64,000 nucleotides of DNA from Terrimicrobium sacchariphilum (GCF_001613545.1 NZ_BDCO01000002.1:2356001-2420000); one strand, 5' to 3'. Shown: positions 1 through 9,526, counted from the first letter of the stretch. The notes: generated by a model from the letters alone, not told the origin. A program made the numbers and translations.

Positions 1-281
1 GGCCGTGTTCCCGCCCAGGGAAACACGGCGTCGATCTCCTCGGGAGAGACGGATTCCTCCAGAGGTTCGAGTCTTTTTAGTACGCTTGTAAGCGCGGGAG
101 CGAACAAGGAAGCATCCTGACCAATACAAAAGTCGAGAACCTTGGGCGGTTTATTGTTCACCCCCATGCGTACGCGCATTCCAGACGCGTAAGCGTTCAG
201 GCCTAAATCCCACGCCCCGCCTTCGGAGGTCAGCCGCAGGTCGCGGTAATGCTCGTTTGGCTCGATGCGGTGGAAGGTCAC
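1..281 (-). CDS. Unknown protein, N-terminal part, runs off the left edge
   Basis: Reading leftward, an open frame starts with GTG at 281-279, sharing one base with the TAG stop of the preceding membrane-protein gene (TAGTG). An AAGGA Shine-Dalgarno-like sequence lies just upstream inside that gene's last codons. The frame stays open to the window edge (about 93 residues, beginning VTFHRIEPNEHYRDL). The stop-start overlap, the SD and the codon use support a real, translationally coupled gene. I recognise no domain and see no signal peptide or membrane segment in the visible part. Its C-terminus lies outside the window, so no function is offered. Confidence 0.6.
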   Translation of the reverse strand, partial: MTFHRIEPNEHYRDLRLTSEGGAWDLGLNAYASGMRVRMGVNNKPPKVLDFCIGQDASLFAPALTSVLKRLEPLEESVSPEEIDAVFPWAGTR

Positions 282-1036
282 TATTCCTTGCTGCGGTCTG
301 GGTGACCCCACCAACTGTTCTTCCGCTTGCCGTCGTAGTGTTTCTCGATCAGGCGCACGGCGTCTTCCAGCGATCCATCGGCCGGAGCCCACTCCTTCAC
401 ATCGGGAAAGTCGATGGAGGCGTTGCGATTCTTGGCATCGCTGCGGAAACGAATCGGGCACCAGAAGGACTCAATGTTGCGAAGCATCTCGCTGCCCAGG
501 CTCCAGAGCCCCGTCATCCAATCACAGTACCAGCACCAGAGCAAATCGTAGCCGACCAAGCCATCATATTTGTGGCGCGACAAATTGACCCACTCGCTTT
601 GCTTGTAGGTGGGGAGCTTACCGATGCCGGCCACGATGGGGTAGAGGACGAGTTCCGTAGCGCGGATCGCCACGAAGGCGAGCACGGCCGGAGTCTGGAG
701 TAAAAGGCACACCTGATTGCGGATCGGTCCCAGCACATGGGCCTGGGCATCGGTGAGGGTGCGCCCCTTCTTGCCGCGAATGGCTCGGTGCACCAGGCAG
801 AAGAAATGGAGAAAGAGAAGCTGGGCGACGACGGCGGCAAAAAATCCGCGCCATCCGTCCCAGGTCGCGCCGACTGCCCACGGCACCCAGGTGTAAAGGC
901 TGACAAAAGCGTCGAGCAGCGGAGCCTCGGTGATCTTCTCCGAGATGGCATAGGCGATTCGCGTCAGAATCGCGGCGACGATGAGTCCGCAGAAAACAGT
1001 TCCGAGGACGCAAAAAAAGGCGGTCACTTCAAGCAT
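281..1036 (-). CDS. Hypothetical multi-spanning membrane protein
   Basis: 251 residues. The first half is strongly hydrophobic: a segment at about 5-28 (FFCVLGTVFCGLIVAAIL), another at about 64-84, and a further one at about 110-135. The C-terminal 100 residues are soluble and rich in Trp and charged residues. I recognise no family. It follows the methyltransferase gene on the same strand after a 45-base gap that holds a strong hairpin (1044-1074), and it overlaps the next gene by one base. GGCGGG directly abuts the ATG, too close for a standard ribosome-binding site. Coding is convincing from the coherent membrane topology, but the role is unknown. Confidence 0.7.
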   Translation of the reverse strand: MLEVTAFFCVLGTVFCGLIVAAILTRIAYAISEKITEAPLLDAFVSLYTWVPWAVGATWDGWRGFFAAVVAQLLFLHFFCLVHRAIRGKKGRTLTDAQAHVLGPIRNQVCLLLQTPAVLAFVAIRATELVLYPIVAGIGKLPTYKQSEWVNLSRHKYDGLVGYDLLWCWYCDWMTGLWSLGSEMLRNIESFWCPIRFRSDAKNRNASIDFPDVKEWAPADGSLEDAVRLIEKHYDGKRKNSWWGHPDRSKE

Positions 1037-1043
1037 CCCGCCA

Positions 1044-1074
1044 GCATGCCGAGGAGCTGGCTCCTCGGCGATGC
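1044..1074 (-). other. Strong hairpin between the methyltransferase and membrane-protein genes
   Basis: A perfect 10-base inverted repeat, GCCGAGGAGC / GCTCCTCGGC (1048-1057 and 1060-1069), is extended by GCAT / ATGC (1044-1047 and 1071-1074) around a single bulged base. In the minus-strand transcript it sits after the stop at 1082 and ends 7 bases before the ATG at 1036. No T-run follows on either strand, so it is not a classical intrinsic terminator. It could attenuate transcription, act as an mRNA processing or stability element, or mask the downstream ribosome-binding site. Confidence 0.55.
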
Positions 1075-1081
1075 AAAATCT

Positions 1082-1648
1082 CTAGCGGGCGGCTTGCGCC
1101 TTCTTGAACTCCAGCACGTTGATCGGCGGGACGTTCAGGGCGCAGTATTCCTTGTCGTGCAACTCAAAGAGGTGGCTCTCGTCGCACAGCTGGGTGGTCA
1201 CCTGATAGGTGATGAACCTGCTCTCCTCGTGCATCGCATCTGAGATGCTGCCGAGGAGCTTGCCGCGGGCTTCCTCGGGAATTACGAGGAAGGGCAGACC
1301 GGAAACGATATAGTCGCAATGTGTGATCCCATGCTCGGCGAGGACGTCGGGCATCTCGGTGGCGTTCCTGTGCAGGATCGTCACGCGCGGGTCATGGGCG
1401 AATTGCTTGCGCAGGTGCGCCACGAACTCCTCGTCCAACTCGAAGGCAAAGAGGCGGGAGTTCTTATCCATCCGCTTCACGATCTTGCGGGTATGGCAAC
1501 CCTCGCCGGGTCCGAGTTCCACCACCACACGGGGCTTGGAGAAATCCAGGCGACGGGAGGTTTGGCGGGTGAGGAATGGTGAACTGGGCACGATGTAGCC
1601 AACCTGCAAGGGATTGGCCAACACGCGCTTGAAGAAGAGTAGACTCAT
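1082..1648 (-). CDS. Class I SAM-dependent methyltransferase, phospholipid N-methyltransferase-like
   Basis: 188 residues. A SAM-binding motif I is clear at residues 41-50 (VVVELGPGEG), followed by an acidic strand end (FAFELDEEF). The N-terminal MSLLFFKRVLANPLQVGYIV and PSSPFLTR stretch resembles small enzymes annotated as PmtA-like phospholipid or rRNA-adenine-like methyltransferases. The downstream SGLPFLVIP sequence sits where the substrate-site motif of that superfamily lies. The start codon directly abuts the gatA stop, so it is the third gene of a gatC-gatA-methyltransferase unit. The methyl acceptor cannot be told from sequence; a membrane-lipid headgroup is the family-based guess. 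Confidence 0.75.
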   Translation of the reverse strand: MSLLFFKRVLANPLQVGYIVPSSPFLTRQTSRRLDFSKPRVVVELGPGEGCHTRKIVKRMDKNSRLFAFELDEEFVAHLRKQFAHDPRVTILHRNATEMPDVLAEHGITHCDYIVSGLPFLVIPEEARGKLLGSISDAMHEESRFITYQVTTQLCDESHLFELHDKEYCALNVPPINVLEFKKAQAAR

Positions 1649-3100
1649 TTATTTAAGGGGAGCGACCTGTTTATTCCAGCCTGAGAGTCGCTCGTAGGCA
1701 TCTGCCACCCCGAGGAGCCTGCTTTCGTCGAGCGATTTGCCGAGGAATTGGAGTCCGACCGGGAGTTGCTTCCCGCCTTCTTCCACAAATCCACATGGAA
1801 CGCTGATGCCGCAGATTCCAGCCAGGTTGGCTGCAATGGTGAAAATATCCGCCAGGTACATGCGCAGCGGGTCGCTCGTGCGCTCGCCAATCGGGAAGGC
1901 CAGATCAGGCGAGGTCGGGCAGACGATGGCGTCGACCTTCTCGTACGCGGCTTCAAAGTCGCGCCGGATGAGCGTGCGCACCTTTTGCGCACGGAGGTAG
2001 TACGCATCGTAGTAGCCGCTCGACAGGACATAGGTACCCAGAATGATACGCCGTTTTACCTCACTGCCAAATCCCTCCTCGCGCGAGCGCAGGTAGAGAT
2101 CCATCAGATCCTTCGGCTGATCGGCTCGCTTGCCGTAGCGCACGCCATCGAAGCGGGCCAGGTTGGCCGATGCCTCGGCGGTGGCGATGATATAGTAAAC
2201 CGATACGGCGTATTCCGTGTGCGGGAGCGAGATTTCCACCAACTCCGCCCCGGCGGCTTCGCATTGGCGGATGGCTTCCTCGACCTTGGCGCGGACCCGG
2301 GCATCCATGCCGTCGACGAAATATTCCTTCGGAATACCGAGTTTTACGCCCTTCAGGTCACGACCGAGCTGGGAGGTGAAATCCTCCGTCGGCAAATCGA
2401 GCGAGGTCGAGTCGCGCGGATCGCGTCCGGCGATGGCGTTGAGCAGCAGGGCGCAATCCTTCGTCGTGCGGGCAAATGGCCCGATCTGGTCGAGCGAAGA
2501 CGCAAAAGCGATAAGGCCGTAGCGGGAAACGCGGCCATAGCTGGGCTTGAGGCCCACGCAGCCGCAAAGGGCGGCGGGTTGGCGAATCGATCCGCCCGTA
2601 TCCGATCCCAGCGTAGCCGGAACCTCCAGCGCAGCCACGGCAGCAGCGGAACCACCCGACGAGCCACCCGGAATCCGGGAGGTATCCCATGGGTTGCGGG
2701 TGACCTGGTAGGCCGAGTTTTCTGTCGACGATCCCATGGCGAACTCGTCCATGTTCAGGCGGCCGAACGGAATCGCACCCGCCGCTCGGAGCTTGGTAAT
2801 CACCGTGGCGTCGTAGGGCGAGGTGTAGCCGGTGAGCATCCTCGAGGCAGCCGTGCAGGACTCGCCCTTGACGTTGATCACGTCCTTGATGCCGATGGGC
2901 ACGCCGCCCAGCGGGAGGGAGATGTCGGCGGTTTCGGCAGCTTTCCTGGCTGCTTCAAAATCGCGGGAAAGGAAAGCCTGCACCTGCGGCTCGACGGCCT
3001 CGATGCGTTTTTCCAGCGCCGTGATGGCGTCGACGGGGGTGAATTGACCGGCGCGGAAGCCAGCCTGGAGTTCGGCTGCGGAGAGAGTGGTCAGATCCAT
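1649..3100 (-). CDS. gatA: Asp-tRNA(Asn)/Glu-tRNA(Gln) amidotransferase subunit A
   Basis: 483 residues, the usual GatA length. It is the amidase subunit that releases ammonia from glutamine for transamidation of mischarged Glu-tRNA(Gln) and/or Asp-tRNA(Asn). The amidase-signature Ser-cisSer-Lys triad is present: K72 (GVPIGIKD), S147 (GGSSGGS) and S171 (GSDTGGSIRQP), with the spacing seen in characterised GatA proteins. It starts at ATG 3100, overlapping the gatC TAA by one base (TAATG), so the two are translationally coupled. gatB is not adjacent and must lie elsewhere. Its presence implies the indirect route to Gln-tRNA and/or Asn-tRNA. Confidence 0.96.
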   Translation of the reverse strand: MDLTTLSAAELQAGFRAGQFTPVDAITALEKRIEAVEPQVQAFLSRDFEAARKAAETADISLPLGGVPIGIKDVINVKGESCTAASRMLTGYTSPYDATVITKLRAAGAIPFGRLNMDEFAMGSSTENSAYQVTRNPWDTSRIPGGSSGGSAAAVAALEVPATLGSDTGGSIRQPAALCGCVGLKPSYGRVSRYGLIAFASSLDQIGPFARTTKDCALLLNAIAGRDPRDSTSLDLPTEDFTSQLGRDLKGVKLGIPKEYFVDGMDARVRAKVEEAIRQCEAAGAELVEISLPHTEYAVSVYYIIATAEASANLARFDGVRYGKRADQPKDLMDLYLRSREEGFGSEVKRRIILGTYVLSSGYYDAYYLRAQKVRTLIRRDFEAAYEKVDAIVCPTSPDLAFPIGERTSDPLRMYLADIFTIAANLAGICGISVPCGFVEEGGKQLPVGLQFLGKSLDESRLLGVADAYERLSGWNKQVAPLK

Positions 3101-3387
3101 TATTCGAGAACCTTCGGGACGATCAGGAGATTGTTAGCGGAGCGCGGGGCGATGCCGAGGAAGGCTTCGCGCGGCAGGCTTTCACCCGGCACATCGTCGC
3201 GGGTGACGTTAAAGACCGGATACGTGTGGGCGGTGGGTTCCACGTCCGAGACATCCAGCTTTTTGAGATGCTCGATATGCTCAAGGATGCGACCGAGCTG
3301 GTCTTGGAATGTGGCGACCTCCTCATCGGAGAGCGCGAGGCGGGCCAGGGTGGCGACTTTGCGCACGTTCAGATCGGGTGAGCTCAT
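3100..3387 (-). CDS. gatC: Asp-tRNA(Asn)/Glu-tRNA(Gln) amidotransferase subunit C
   Basis: 95 residues, matching the family. The start is placed at ATG 3387 (MSSPDLNVRKVATLARLALS). An in-frame upstream start would add 41 residues with no family resemblance. Typical GatC features are the N-terminal helix KVATLARLALSDEE, the central linker with DVEPTAHTYP, and the C-terminal VPKVLE, which in known structures wraps around GatA and GatB. It is the first gene of the unit with gatA and is transcribed divergently from the LuxR-type regulator. No strong SD precedes the start. Confidence 0.94.
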   Translation of the reverse strand: MSSPDLNVRKVATLARLALSDEEVATFQDQLGRILEHIEHLKKLDVSDVEPTAHTYPVFNVTRDDVPGESLPREAFLGIAPRSANNLLIVPKVLE

Positions 3388-3501
3388 GACGAAAAGGGAA
3401 TCACACTGCCCAGCGCGGGCGGGGAGGGAAAGTGTAAAGCGTCGCCCCGAGGGCGATTTTTGCGTTTTTTCAACTCGGTACGGAATTTGCTTTATGAGGG
3501 C

Positions 3502-4527
3502 ATGGACCACCCAAAAACAGCCGCTTCACCGCAAAGTGCGGGGCATTTGGCTGGCCTTCTCGCCTCGCTGCATGCCCTCGGAGTCCGAAACCGCGAGGTC
3601 TATAATGGCGTTCTTCGCTCAGTGCTCGACGCAAATCCGCACTTCCTTGGGGTGTGGTCGGTTTGGCAACCCGATGCCCTCGATGGCCGGGACCATGAAT
3701 ATGCCGGTGCGCCGGGACATGATGAATCCGGTCGCTTTGTGCCGCTGTGGCATCGCTTCGGCGGAGAGGTGCAGCTTGAGCCCAATACCGACTACGATGA
3801 ACCTGGCGCCCAGTGGTATCGGCTTCCGGCCTGTCGCGGTAGCCAGGTCGTAATCGATCCGTACGAATACCGGGTCGGCGGGGAAAATCTCTTTATCGCC
3901 AGTCAGGCGGCCCCGATCAAATTCGGCGGTCGCTGCGTGGGCGTGGCCGGATTTGATGTTCACATGGATGTGCTCATCGACGCGGAAGTCCTCCCGCGCA
4001 ATGTGGAGCCGATCGAGAATGCCCTGAACCGTCACCACGTCATCCTGGACGATGGGGGCGATGTCCGGTTCTGGAGTCCTGTTACTCGCCAGCTCATCTG
4101 GCGCTATGTCGGCGGACGTCCCGCCGGGCAAAGCGAACTGCCTGCGCCCTTGCACGAAATGGTCGCTTCCCGATTGCAAAATCCGTCGCGGCGTGGAGCG
4201 TCCTGGACTTTTCCGAAGGGAACGAGGGAGTTGGTAATACGATTCACGCGCCACCCGCATGCGGGTTGCGGCCTTCTCCTGGTGGAGGAGCGCGGCCTGG
4301 AATGCGCACCCATGGCGTCCGAGAGCGGGCTGAGCCAGCGGGAACGCGAAGTGGCCGACTGGATGTGCCAGGGCAAATCCAATGAGGAAATCTCCATCAT
4401 CCTCGGGATCAGTGCTCACACGGTGAAGAACCATCTGGAGAAAATCTTTCGTAAACTCGGGGTGGAAAACCGCCACGCCGCAGCACTCGCCTTTCAGCGC
4501 GAATACGCTGAATCAGCCGCCTCATAG
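3502..4527 (+). CDS. LuxR-type transcriptional regulator with N-terminal Cache/PDC-like sensor region
   Basis: 341 residues from ATG 3502; an in-frame TTG at 3460 is possible but less likely. The last 65 residues are a GerE/LuxR helix-turn-helix: [20 protein letters not shown], then [25 protein letters not shown]. The N-terminal 250 residues have the look of a PDC/dCache ligand-binding fold ([40 protein letters not shown]) but without flanking membrane helices, so sensing would be cytoplasmic. It lies immediately upstream of the glutamine-synthetase-like gene and probably controls that cluster. The ligand is unknown but may be the transported amine or amide. Confidence 0.82.
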   Translation: MDHPKTAASPQSAGHLAGLLASLHALGVRNREVYNGVLRSVLDANPHFLGVWSVWQPDALDGRDHEYAGAPGHDESGRFVPLWHRFGGEVQLEPNTDYDEPGAQWYRLPACRGSQVVIDPYEYRVGGENLFIASQAAPIKFGGRCVGVAGFDVHMDVLIDAEVLPRNVEPIENALNRHHVILDDGGDVRFWSPVTRQLIWRYVGGRPAGQSELPAPLHEMVASRLQNPSRRGASWTFPKGTRELVIRFTRHPHAGCGLLLVEERGLECAPMASESGLSQREREVADWMCQGKSNEEISIILGISAHTVKNHLEKIFRKLGVENRHAAALAFQREYAESAAS

Positions 4528-4541
4528 GAAGGTCTTCCTAT
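4524..4541. promoter_or_regulatory. Inverted repeat ATAGGAAG-GT-CTTCCTAT, candidate operator
   Basis: A perfect 8-base inverted repeat with a 2-base centre spans the stop codon of the LuxR-type gene. The half-site recurs as ATAGGAAGG at about 4549-4557, just before the ligase start, giving three copies of the core within 35 bases. Symmetry and position fit an operator for a dimeric regulator such as the adjacent LuxR protein, or a short mRNA hairpin. Assignment to a specific regulator is inference. Confidence 0.45.
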
Positions 4542-4567
4542 TGTTGTATAGGAAGGACGGAGGCAGT

Positions 4568-5929
4568 GTGCGAACCATGTCGGATGTAAAAGCAATCAAA
4601 GAGGATCTTCAGGGAAAGGGTGTGAAGTATTGCATCGGCGCTTACGTGGATATCCACGGTGTTCCCAAGGGAAAAGTGGTGCCCATCTCGCACTTTGAAA
4701 GTTTTGCTTCGGGTTCGGAGCTTTACACGGGCTACGCGCTCGACGGCCTCGGTCAGAGCCCCAACGACGATGAGATCGCCTCCGTGCCTGATCTGGAGCG
4801 AGGCATTCAGCTTCCCTGGCAAAAGGAAGTCGCCTGGTTCCCGGCAGACAATACCTATCACGGCGAGTCTTATCCGCTGAATACGCGCAATGTCTTGAAG
4901 AGCGTTCTCGCCCGTGCGGCGGAGAAGGGCTGGAAGTTCAATCTCGGCATCGAATGCGAGGTGTACTTTCTTAAGCTAACAGACGACGGCAGACTCGAGG
5001 TTGCTAACAAGGACGACAACCTTTCCAAGGCCGCCTACGATGTGAAGCGGTTCCTTGATAGCTATCCCATGCTGGACGAAATCGCCGGGTACATCGACGA
5101 CCTGGGCTGGGGGCTGTATTCCTTTGACCACGAGGATGGCCACGGGCAGTTCGAGTTTGATTTTGGCTATTCCGATGCGCTGACCATGTGCGACCGCTAC
5201 ATCTTCTTCCGCTATATGGCGAAGCAGGTCGCGGCGAAGTATGGACTCATCGCCACCTTCATGCCGAAGCCCTTCGGCGACAAGACGGGCAATGGGGCGC
5301 ATTTCAATATGTCGCTTGCCAGCCTGGAAACCGGCGAAAATCTCTTCAAGCAGGCGGATCGCAGCGACCCGTACAGCCTCGGGCTGTCCGCGCTGGGCTA
5401 TCAGTTTACCGCTGGCATCCTGCGCCACGGCCAGGCCCTTTGCGCGGCTTGGGCTCCAACGGTGAACAGCTACAAGCGCCTCGTGCGCCGCGGCCTTATG
5501 GGCTACTACTCGTGGGCTCCGGTCTTTAACTCGTTCGGCACCAACAATCGCACCAACTCGGTCCGCATCCCCATGGCGGGAGGACGGGTGGAATCGCGCA
5601 ATGCCGACTCGAGCTGCAATCCCTATCTCGCCGCCGCCCTCGCGCTTGCTGCCGGGCTTGAGGGCATCGAGCAACAGCTCGATCCCGGGCCGCCGCGCAC
5701 GGAAAATCTTTATGAACACACGGATGCCGAACTCGCTGAACTCGGTGTCCAGCATCTGCCCAGATCGCTCGGCGAGGCTGTTGCGGCCTTCGATCGCGAC
5801 CCATTCGTCGAGCAGATTCTCGGGGCGGAACTGAAGAAGGAATTTATCACTTACAAATCCGCGGAGTGGGAGGAGTACAACCTCACTGTCACGCCGTGGG
5901 AAATTCATAAATACGCCCGCCTGTACTGA
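4568..5929 (+). CDS. glnT: Glutamine-synthetase-family ligase (type III/GlnT-like or gamma-glutamyl-amine ligase)
   Basis: About 453 residues. GTG 4568 is favoured because GGAGG lies 4 bases upstream; ATG 4577 is the alternative. Core glutamine synthetase motifs are present in order: the metal-binding [20 protein letters not shown], the NGAHFNMSL nucleotide/metal loop, [17 protein letters not shown] and [18 protein letters not shown]. The protein is shorter than type I GS and lacks an obvious adenylylation-loop tyrosine context. GS homologues of this size may make glutamine or may gamma-glutamylate amines (PuuA, IpuC, AtdA1/TdnQ). The amidotransferase gene starting 4 bases downstream, a pairing seen for PuuA-PuuD and AtdA1-AtdA2, favours amine gamma-glutamylation, but this is inference. 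Confidence 0.88.
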   Translation: MRTMSDVKAIKEDLQGKGVKYCIGAYVDIHGVPKGKVVPISHFESFASGSELYTGYALDGLGQSPNDDEIASVPDLERGIQLPWQKEVAWFPADNTYHGESYPLNTRNVLKSVLARAAEKGWKFNLGIECEVYFLKLTDDGRLEVANKDDNLSKAAYDVKRFLDSYPMLDEIAGYIDDLGWGLYSFDHEDGHGQFEFDFGYSDALTMCDRYIFFRYMAKQVAAKYGLIATFMPKPFGDKTGNGAHFNMSLASLETGENLFKQADRSDPYSLGLSALGYQFTAGILRHGQALCAAWAPTVNSYKRLVRRGLMGYYSWAPVFNSFGTNNRTNSVRIPMAGGRVESRNADSSCNPYLAAALALAAGLEGIEQQLDPGPPRTENLYEHTDAELAELGVQHLPRSLGEAVAAFDRDPFVEQILGAELKKEFITYKSAEWEEYNLTVTPWEIHKYARLY

Positions 5930-5932
5930 CCC

Positions 5933-6637
5933 ATGCGCTCAAAGAAAGTCCTGTTCGTCCAACACGGAGATACCGATAAACCCGGCCTGCTCGGTGAAGT
6001 TCTCACCCAGCGAGGCATCAGCCTTGATGTCTTGAGGTCCGACCTCGGCCAGCAGGTTCCCGTGACGTTGGAAGGATACGACGGACTTGCCCTTGGCGGC
6101 GGAGCGCAGGGTGTTTACGAGCAGGATCAATATCCCTATCTCGGTGCGGAGACGAACCTGGTGCGTCAGGTCGTCTCGGAGGGGAAGCCGATCATCGGCT
6201 TGTGCCTGGGTGCTCAGTTGATGGCGGCAGGGCTCGGCGCGGAGGTGCGCAAGGCTCCGCATCGCGAGGTGGGGTTCTATCGTGTCACGCTTGATCCCAT
6301 CGCGGACTACGACCCCATCTGGGGCGGTTTGCCGAAAGACTTCGTCACTACGCACTGGCATGGCGACGTGTTTGAAATTCCGGTTGGCGGCATGCGGCTC
6401 GGCTCTTCGGAACTCACGCCGAATCAGCTCTTCCGCTACGGGCATTCGCTTTACGGCATGCAGTTCCACTTGGAGATGACACCTGAGATCCTCTCCGAGA
6501 TGGTGGAGGACTCCCGCGACTACCTCACAGAATCGGGTGTAGATCCCGACATCATGATGTCGCAAGGAAAGGAATGCCTCCCTGTGCTGCGCGAAACGGC
6601 CATCGAGGTATTCACACGCTGGAGTGATCTCTTATGA
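5933..6637 (+). CDS. Class I glutamine amidotransferase-like hydrolase
   Basis: 234 residues. The GATase-1 triad is complete: nucleophile C91 in GLCLGAQ, and H179 and E181 in MQFHLEMTPE. The HWHGD motif resembles the GuaA-type stand-alone GATase group. No synthetase domain is attached, so it could hydrolyse gamma-glutamyl compounds directly, as PuuD or AtdA2/TdnT do, or supply ammonia to a partner. It starts 4 bases after the ligase stop and overlaps the creatininase-family gene by ATGA, so the three are translationally coupled. The exact substrate is unknown. Confidence 0.87.
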   Translation: MRSKKVLFVQHGDTDKPGLLGEVLTQRGISLDVLRSDLGQQVPVTLEGYDGLALGGGAQGVYEQDQYPYLGAETNLVRQVVSEGKPIIGLCLGAQLMAAGLGAEVRKAPHREVGFYRVTLDPIADYDPIWGGLPKDFVTTHWHGDVFEIPVGGMRLGSSELTPNQLFRYGHSLYGMQFHLEMTPEILSEMVEDSRDYLTESGVDPDIMMSQGKECLPVLRETAIEVFTRWSDLL

Positions 6638-7425
6638 TTTACGGACCGGGAGATTCACGCAAGCCGGTGCGGCTCGAGCACCTTTCCTGGACGCGCATTC
6701 GCGACCTCCAGGCAGGCGGCGGCGATATGCTTCTCCTTCCGGTCGGAGCCACGGAACAACACGGGCCGCATCTCCCGATTAATACCGATACCGTAATCGC
6801 CACCGCAGCCTGCGACTACGCCTCCGCCGCAACCGGAGTGCCAGTATTGCCTGCTCTTTCCTATACGGTGTCCGTCGGTCACACCGAGAGATGGCCGGGG
6901 ACCTTTTCGATTTTCCACGAGACCTTCATTCATACTTTGCGCGAGATTGCGGCCTGGGCCGTCGCGACAGGATGGAAGCGCCTTCTTCTCGTGAATTCCC
7001 ACTTTGGCAACGATGCCTCGCTCCGCGTCGCGGTGGATCGCCTCCGCTTCGATTACGTCAACCGGCTCCAGATCGCCACGCGCAACACCTTCAATCTCAC
7101 GCCGTCCATCTGGGAGTATTTCATCAGCGACGCCGCCGATCTGCACGCCAACAAGGCCGAGACCGATCTCATGCTGCACCTCGCACCGGACTCTGTGGAC
7201 ATGTCGGTCGCCGAGGATGATCCCGACCGCACGACCGAGACGATATTTAACTACATGGTCGCCAATACGAGCATGAATGGCGTCACCGGCAACCCGACCG
7301 AAGGCACCGCCGAACGCGGAAAGCTGCTCTTTGAGGAAATCGGCGAAGCCCTCGCCGCGATTGTGGAAAAAGCCCGCCGCGAGACCGCCCCGGTCGAATG
7401 GCATCGAACCGCCGGAGTCTTTTGA
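6634..7425 (+). CDS. Creatininase-family metal-dependent amidohydrolase
   Basis: 263 residues, typical creatininase size. The family's metal ligands are visible: E41, H43 and H46 in [12 protein letters not shown]52 in INTDTV, H123 in NSHFGN (more often NGHGGN), and E176 in KAETD. This family includes creatinine amidohydrolase, FAPy deformylase-type enzymes and the mycofactocin peptidase MftE. It therefore indicates amide or cyclic-amide hydrolysis, not specifically creatinine. The start overlaps the amidotransferase stop by four bases. The cluster context suggests it opens or trims the imported nitrogen compound or a gamma-glutamyl intermediate. Confidence 0.88.
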   Translation: MIYGPGDSRKPVRLEHLSWTRIRDLQAGGGDMLLLPVGATEQHGPHLPINTDTVIATAACDYASAATGVPVLPALSYTVSVGHTERWPGTFSIFHETFIHTLREIAAWAVATGWKRLLLVNSHFGNDASLRVAVDRLRFDYVNRLQIATRNTFNLTPSIWEYFISDAADLHANKAETDLMLHLAPDSVDMSVAEDDPDRTTETIFNYMVANTSMNGVTGNPTEGTAERGKLLFEEIGEALAAIVEKARRETAPVEWHRTAGVF

Positions 7426-7462
7426 ACCCCTCGAACGATCCAACAACAAACGGAGAACAACC

Positions 7463-8428
7463 ATGATGAAGAAAACACTGATGGGTCTGCTCGCTGCCGC
7501 GCTTTGTGGCGGTGTCGCGCAGGCGGAACCCCTGAAGATCGGTTACAGCGACTGGCCGGGCTGGGTGGCCTGGGAGGTTGCGATCCAGAAAGGCTGGTTC
7601 AAGGAAGCCGGCGTGGATGTTCAATTCGAGTGGTTCGAGTACGTGCCCTCGATGGAGGCCTTTGCCGCAGGCAAGCTCGACGCCGTCTGTATGACAAATG
7701 GCGACGCTCTCGTGACTGGCGCAACCGGCGCGCCGAGCAAGACGATTCTCATCAATGACTTCTCGAACGGCAACGACATGATCGTCGGCCAGCCCGGCAT
7801 TGAGAAGCTGCAGGATCTCAAGGGCAAGAAGGTCGGCGTGGAAGTCGGCTTCGTCGACCACCTGCTTCTACTCAAGGGCCTCCAGGCTGTAGGCATGAAG
7901 GAATCCGACGTCGAGCTCGTCAATGTGCCGACTGGTGAAACTCCCAAGGCACTCGCCTCCGGCGATGTCGCCGCCATCGGCGCCTGGCAGCCGAATTCCG
8001 GACAAGCCCTCAAGGCCGTCCCCGGTTCCAAGCCGATCTACACCAGCAAGGACGTTCCCGGCCTGATCTACGACGTGCTCGCCGTTAGCCCGGCCAGCCT
8101 CTCGGCTCACCCGGAGGAGTGGAAAAAGATCGCCCAGGTTTGGTACAAGGTCGTCGACTACTTCTATGATCCCGCCACGCATGATGATGCGGTGAAGATC
8201 ATGGCCTCCCGCGTGAATCTCTCGCCCGAGGAATATGCGAAGTTCGTCAGCGGCACCAAGATCCTCAAGCTCGACGAGGCCAAGAAGGTCTTCAAGAAGG
8301 GCGAGGGGCTGGATTCCGTCTACGGCTCGAATGTCGTGGTCGATGAGTTCAACGTCTCCAACAAGGTCTACGACAAGCCGCAGCCCACTGCGGACTACAT
8401 CGCTCCGGCCATCACGGACTCTCTGTAA
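7463..8428 (+). CDS. NitT/TauT-type ABC transporter substrate-binding protein
   Basis: 321 residues from ATG 7463, preceded by GGAG. A signal peptide, [21 protein letters not shown], is followed by the mature start [20 protein letters not shown], a hallmark of the nitrate/taurine/sulfonate/thiamine-precursor binding family (SsuA/TauA/ThiY type). The domain continues through [14 protein letters not shown] and IGAWQPNSG. It lies 37 bases after the creatininase-family gene and precedes the permease and ATPase, so it delivers the pathway substrate. The ligand cannot be read from sequence; the catabolic genes suggest a small amine or amide. Confidence 0.92.
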   Translation: MMKKTLMGLLAAALCGGVAQAEPLKIGYSDWPGWVAWEVAIQKGWFKEAGVDVQFEWFEYVPSMEAFAAGKLDAVCMTNGDALVTGATGAPSKTILINDFSNGNDMIVGQPGIEKLQDLKGKKVGVEVGFVDHLLLLKGLQAVGMKESDVELVNVPTGETPKALASGDVAAIGAWQPNSGQALKAVPGSKPIYTSKDVPGLIYDVLAVSPASLSAHPEEWKKIAQVWYKVVDYFYDPATHDDAVKIMASRVNLSPEEYAKFVSGTKILKLDEAKKVFKKGEGLDSVYGSNVVVDEFNVSNKVYDKPQPTADYIAPAITDSL

Positions 8429-8488
8429 GATAATAGCGAATTCGGACCGGTCGCTGACGTCCCTCTGCGGCCGGTCCCACCACTACTC

Positions 8489-9526
8489 ATGAGCAAGGGA
8501 AAGAAATGGCTGGTTCCATTCGGGACGCTCCCGGAGTCGCGGCAGTTGATTCTGCTGTGGATCTCCTTTGCCCTCCCGCTGGCGGTCTGGGCGATCGTTA
8601 GCTACGTGCCCTTTGTTTGGCATCCGCTGGTCAAGATCGATGATCCGGGCGATGTATCGTATTTCACCCGTGACGCGCTGATTGAGCGGACCACTTTCAA
8701 AGCCGAGAATGCCAAGCTGGCAACCTCGGGTGGTCATCTCGCTACTGGCACCCCGGCGAATCCGGTCTTTCTTCCCGCCCCTCATGAGGTCGCGGTGGCC
8801 TTTTATAAGAGCTTCACCACCCCGCCCAAACGCAAGGGCGAAAAATGGCTGCATGAAAGCCTCTGGCAAAGTATCCAGGTCATCTTCTGGGGCTTTCTCT
8901 GGAGTTCTGTCGTCGGGGTGCCTCTCGGCATTCTTTGTGGCACATTCCCGTTTTTTTCCCGCATCACCGAGCCCTTCGTGGACTTTACCCGCTACATGCC
9001 TGCGCCCGCCTTCGGCGCACTGGCGGTGGCCGTTCTCGGCATCTACGATGCGCCCAAGATCGCCATCATTTTCATCGGCACGTTCTTCCAGCAGGTGTTG
9101 GTCATAGCCAATACGACGCGCAAGCTCGACACCTCGCTCGTTGAGGCCGCGCAGACCCTCGGGGCCAATCGCCGACAACTCGTGTTTCGCGTCGTCGTGC
9201 CCGGCATCGCGGTCGATCTCTACAATGACATGCGCATCCTGCTCGGGTGGGCATGGACCTACCTGATCGTGGCGGAATACATCGGCGCCAGTTCCGGCAT
9301 CACCTTCTTCATCAACCAGCAGGCGAAGTACCGCATCTACGACAACGTCTTTGCCGCCATCATCATCATCGGCATCATTGGCTTCACCTCCGACCGCATC
9401 CTCGACTGGGTCGGACGCCAGATCTTCCCATGGCAGAAGGGAGCAAAGAAATCCCTGATGCGCGCCATCCTCGATCGTCGTCGCAACAGCACACAGAACA
9501 CGGAGACAGCCAATGCAAACGCTTAA
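8489..9526 (+). CDS. NitT/TauT-type ABC transporter permease
   Basis: 345 residues. A first membrane helix at about 20-42 is followed by an unusually long hydrophilic segment of about 75 residues, then a BPD_transp_1 core of five or six helices. The ATPase-contacting EAA loop is clear ([15 protein letters not shown], then PGIAVDL). The long segment after helix 1 is not in minimal SsuC/TauC proteins and may be an extracytoplasmic dock for the binding protein. It ends in a charged tail and overlaps the ATPase gene by 14 bases. Confidence 0.92.
   Translation: MSKGKKWLVPFGTLPESRQLILLWISFALPLAVWAIVSYVPFVWHPLVKIDDPGDVSYFTRDALIERTTFKAENAKLATSGGHLATGTPANPVFLPAPHEVAVAFYKSFTTPPKRKGEKWLHESLWQSIQVIFWGFLWSSVVGVPLGILCGTFPFFSRITEPFVDFTRYMPAPAFGALAVAVLGIYDAPKIAIIFIGTFFQQVLVIANTTRKLDTSLVEAAQTLGANRRQLVFRVVVPGIAVDLYNDMRILLGWAWTYLIVAEYIGASSGITFFINQQAKYRIYDNVFAAIIIIGIIGFTSDRILDWVGRQIFPWQKGAKKSLMRAILDRRRNSTQNTETANANA

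Noticed and set aside
1748-3853. Open frame of about 700 codons opposite gatA and running past gatC
   Set aside because: Antisense shadow; composition is Arg/Gly-rich and it spans two genuine genes plus the LuxR-type gene start.
4528-4570. Possible guanidine-type riboswitch ahead of the nitrogen-compound cluster
   Set aside because: The gap between regulator and ligase is about 40 bases, too short for the aptamer, and lacks its conserved ACGR loops.
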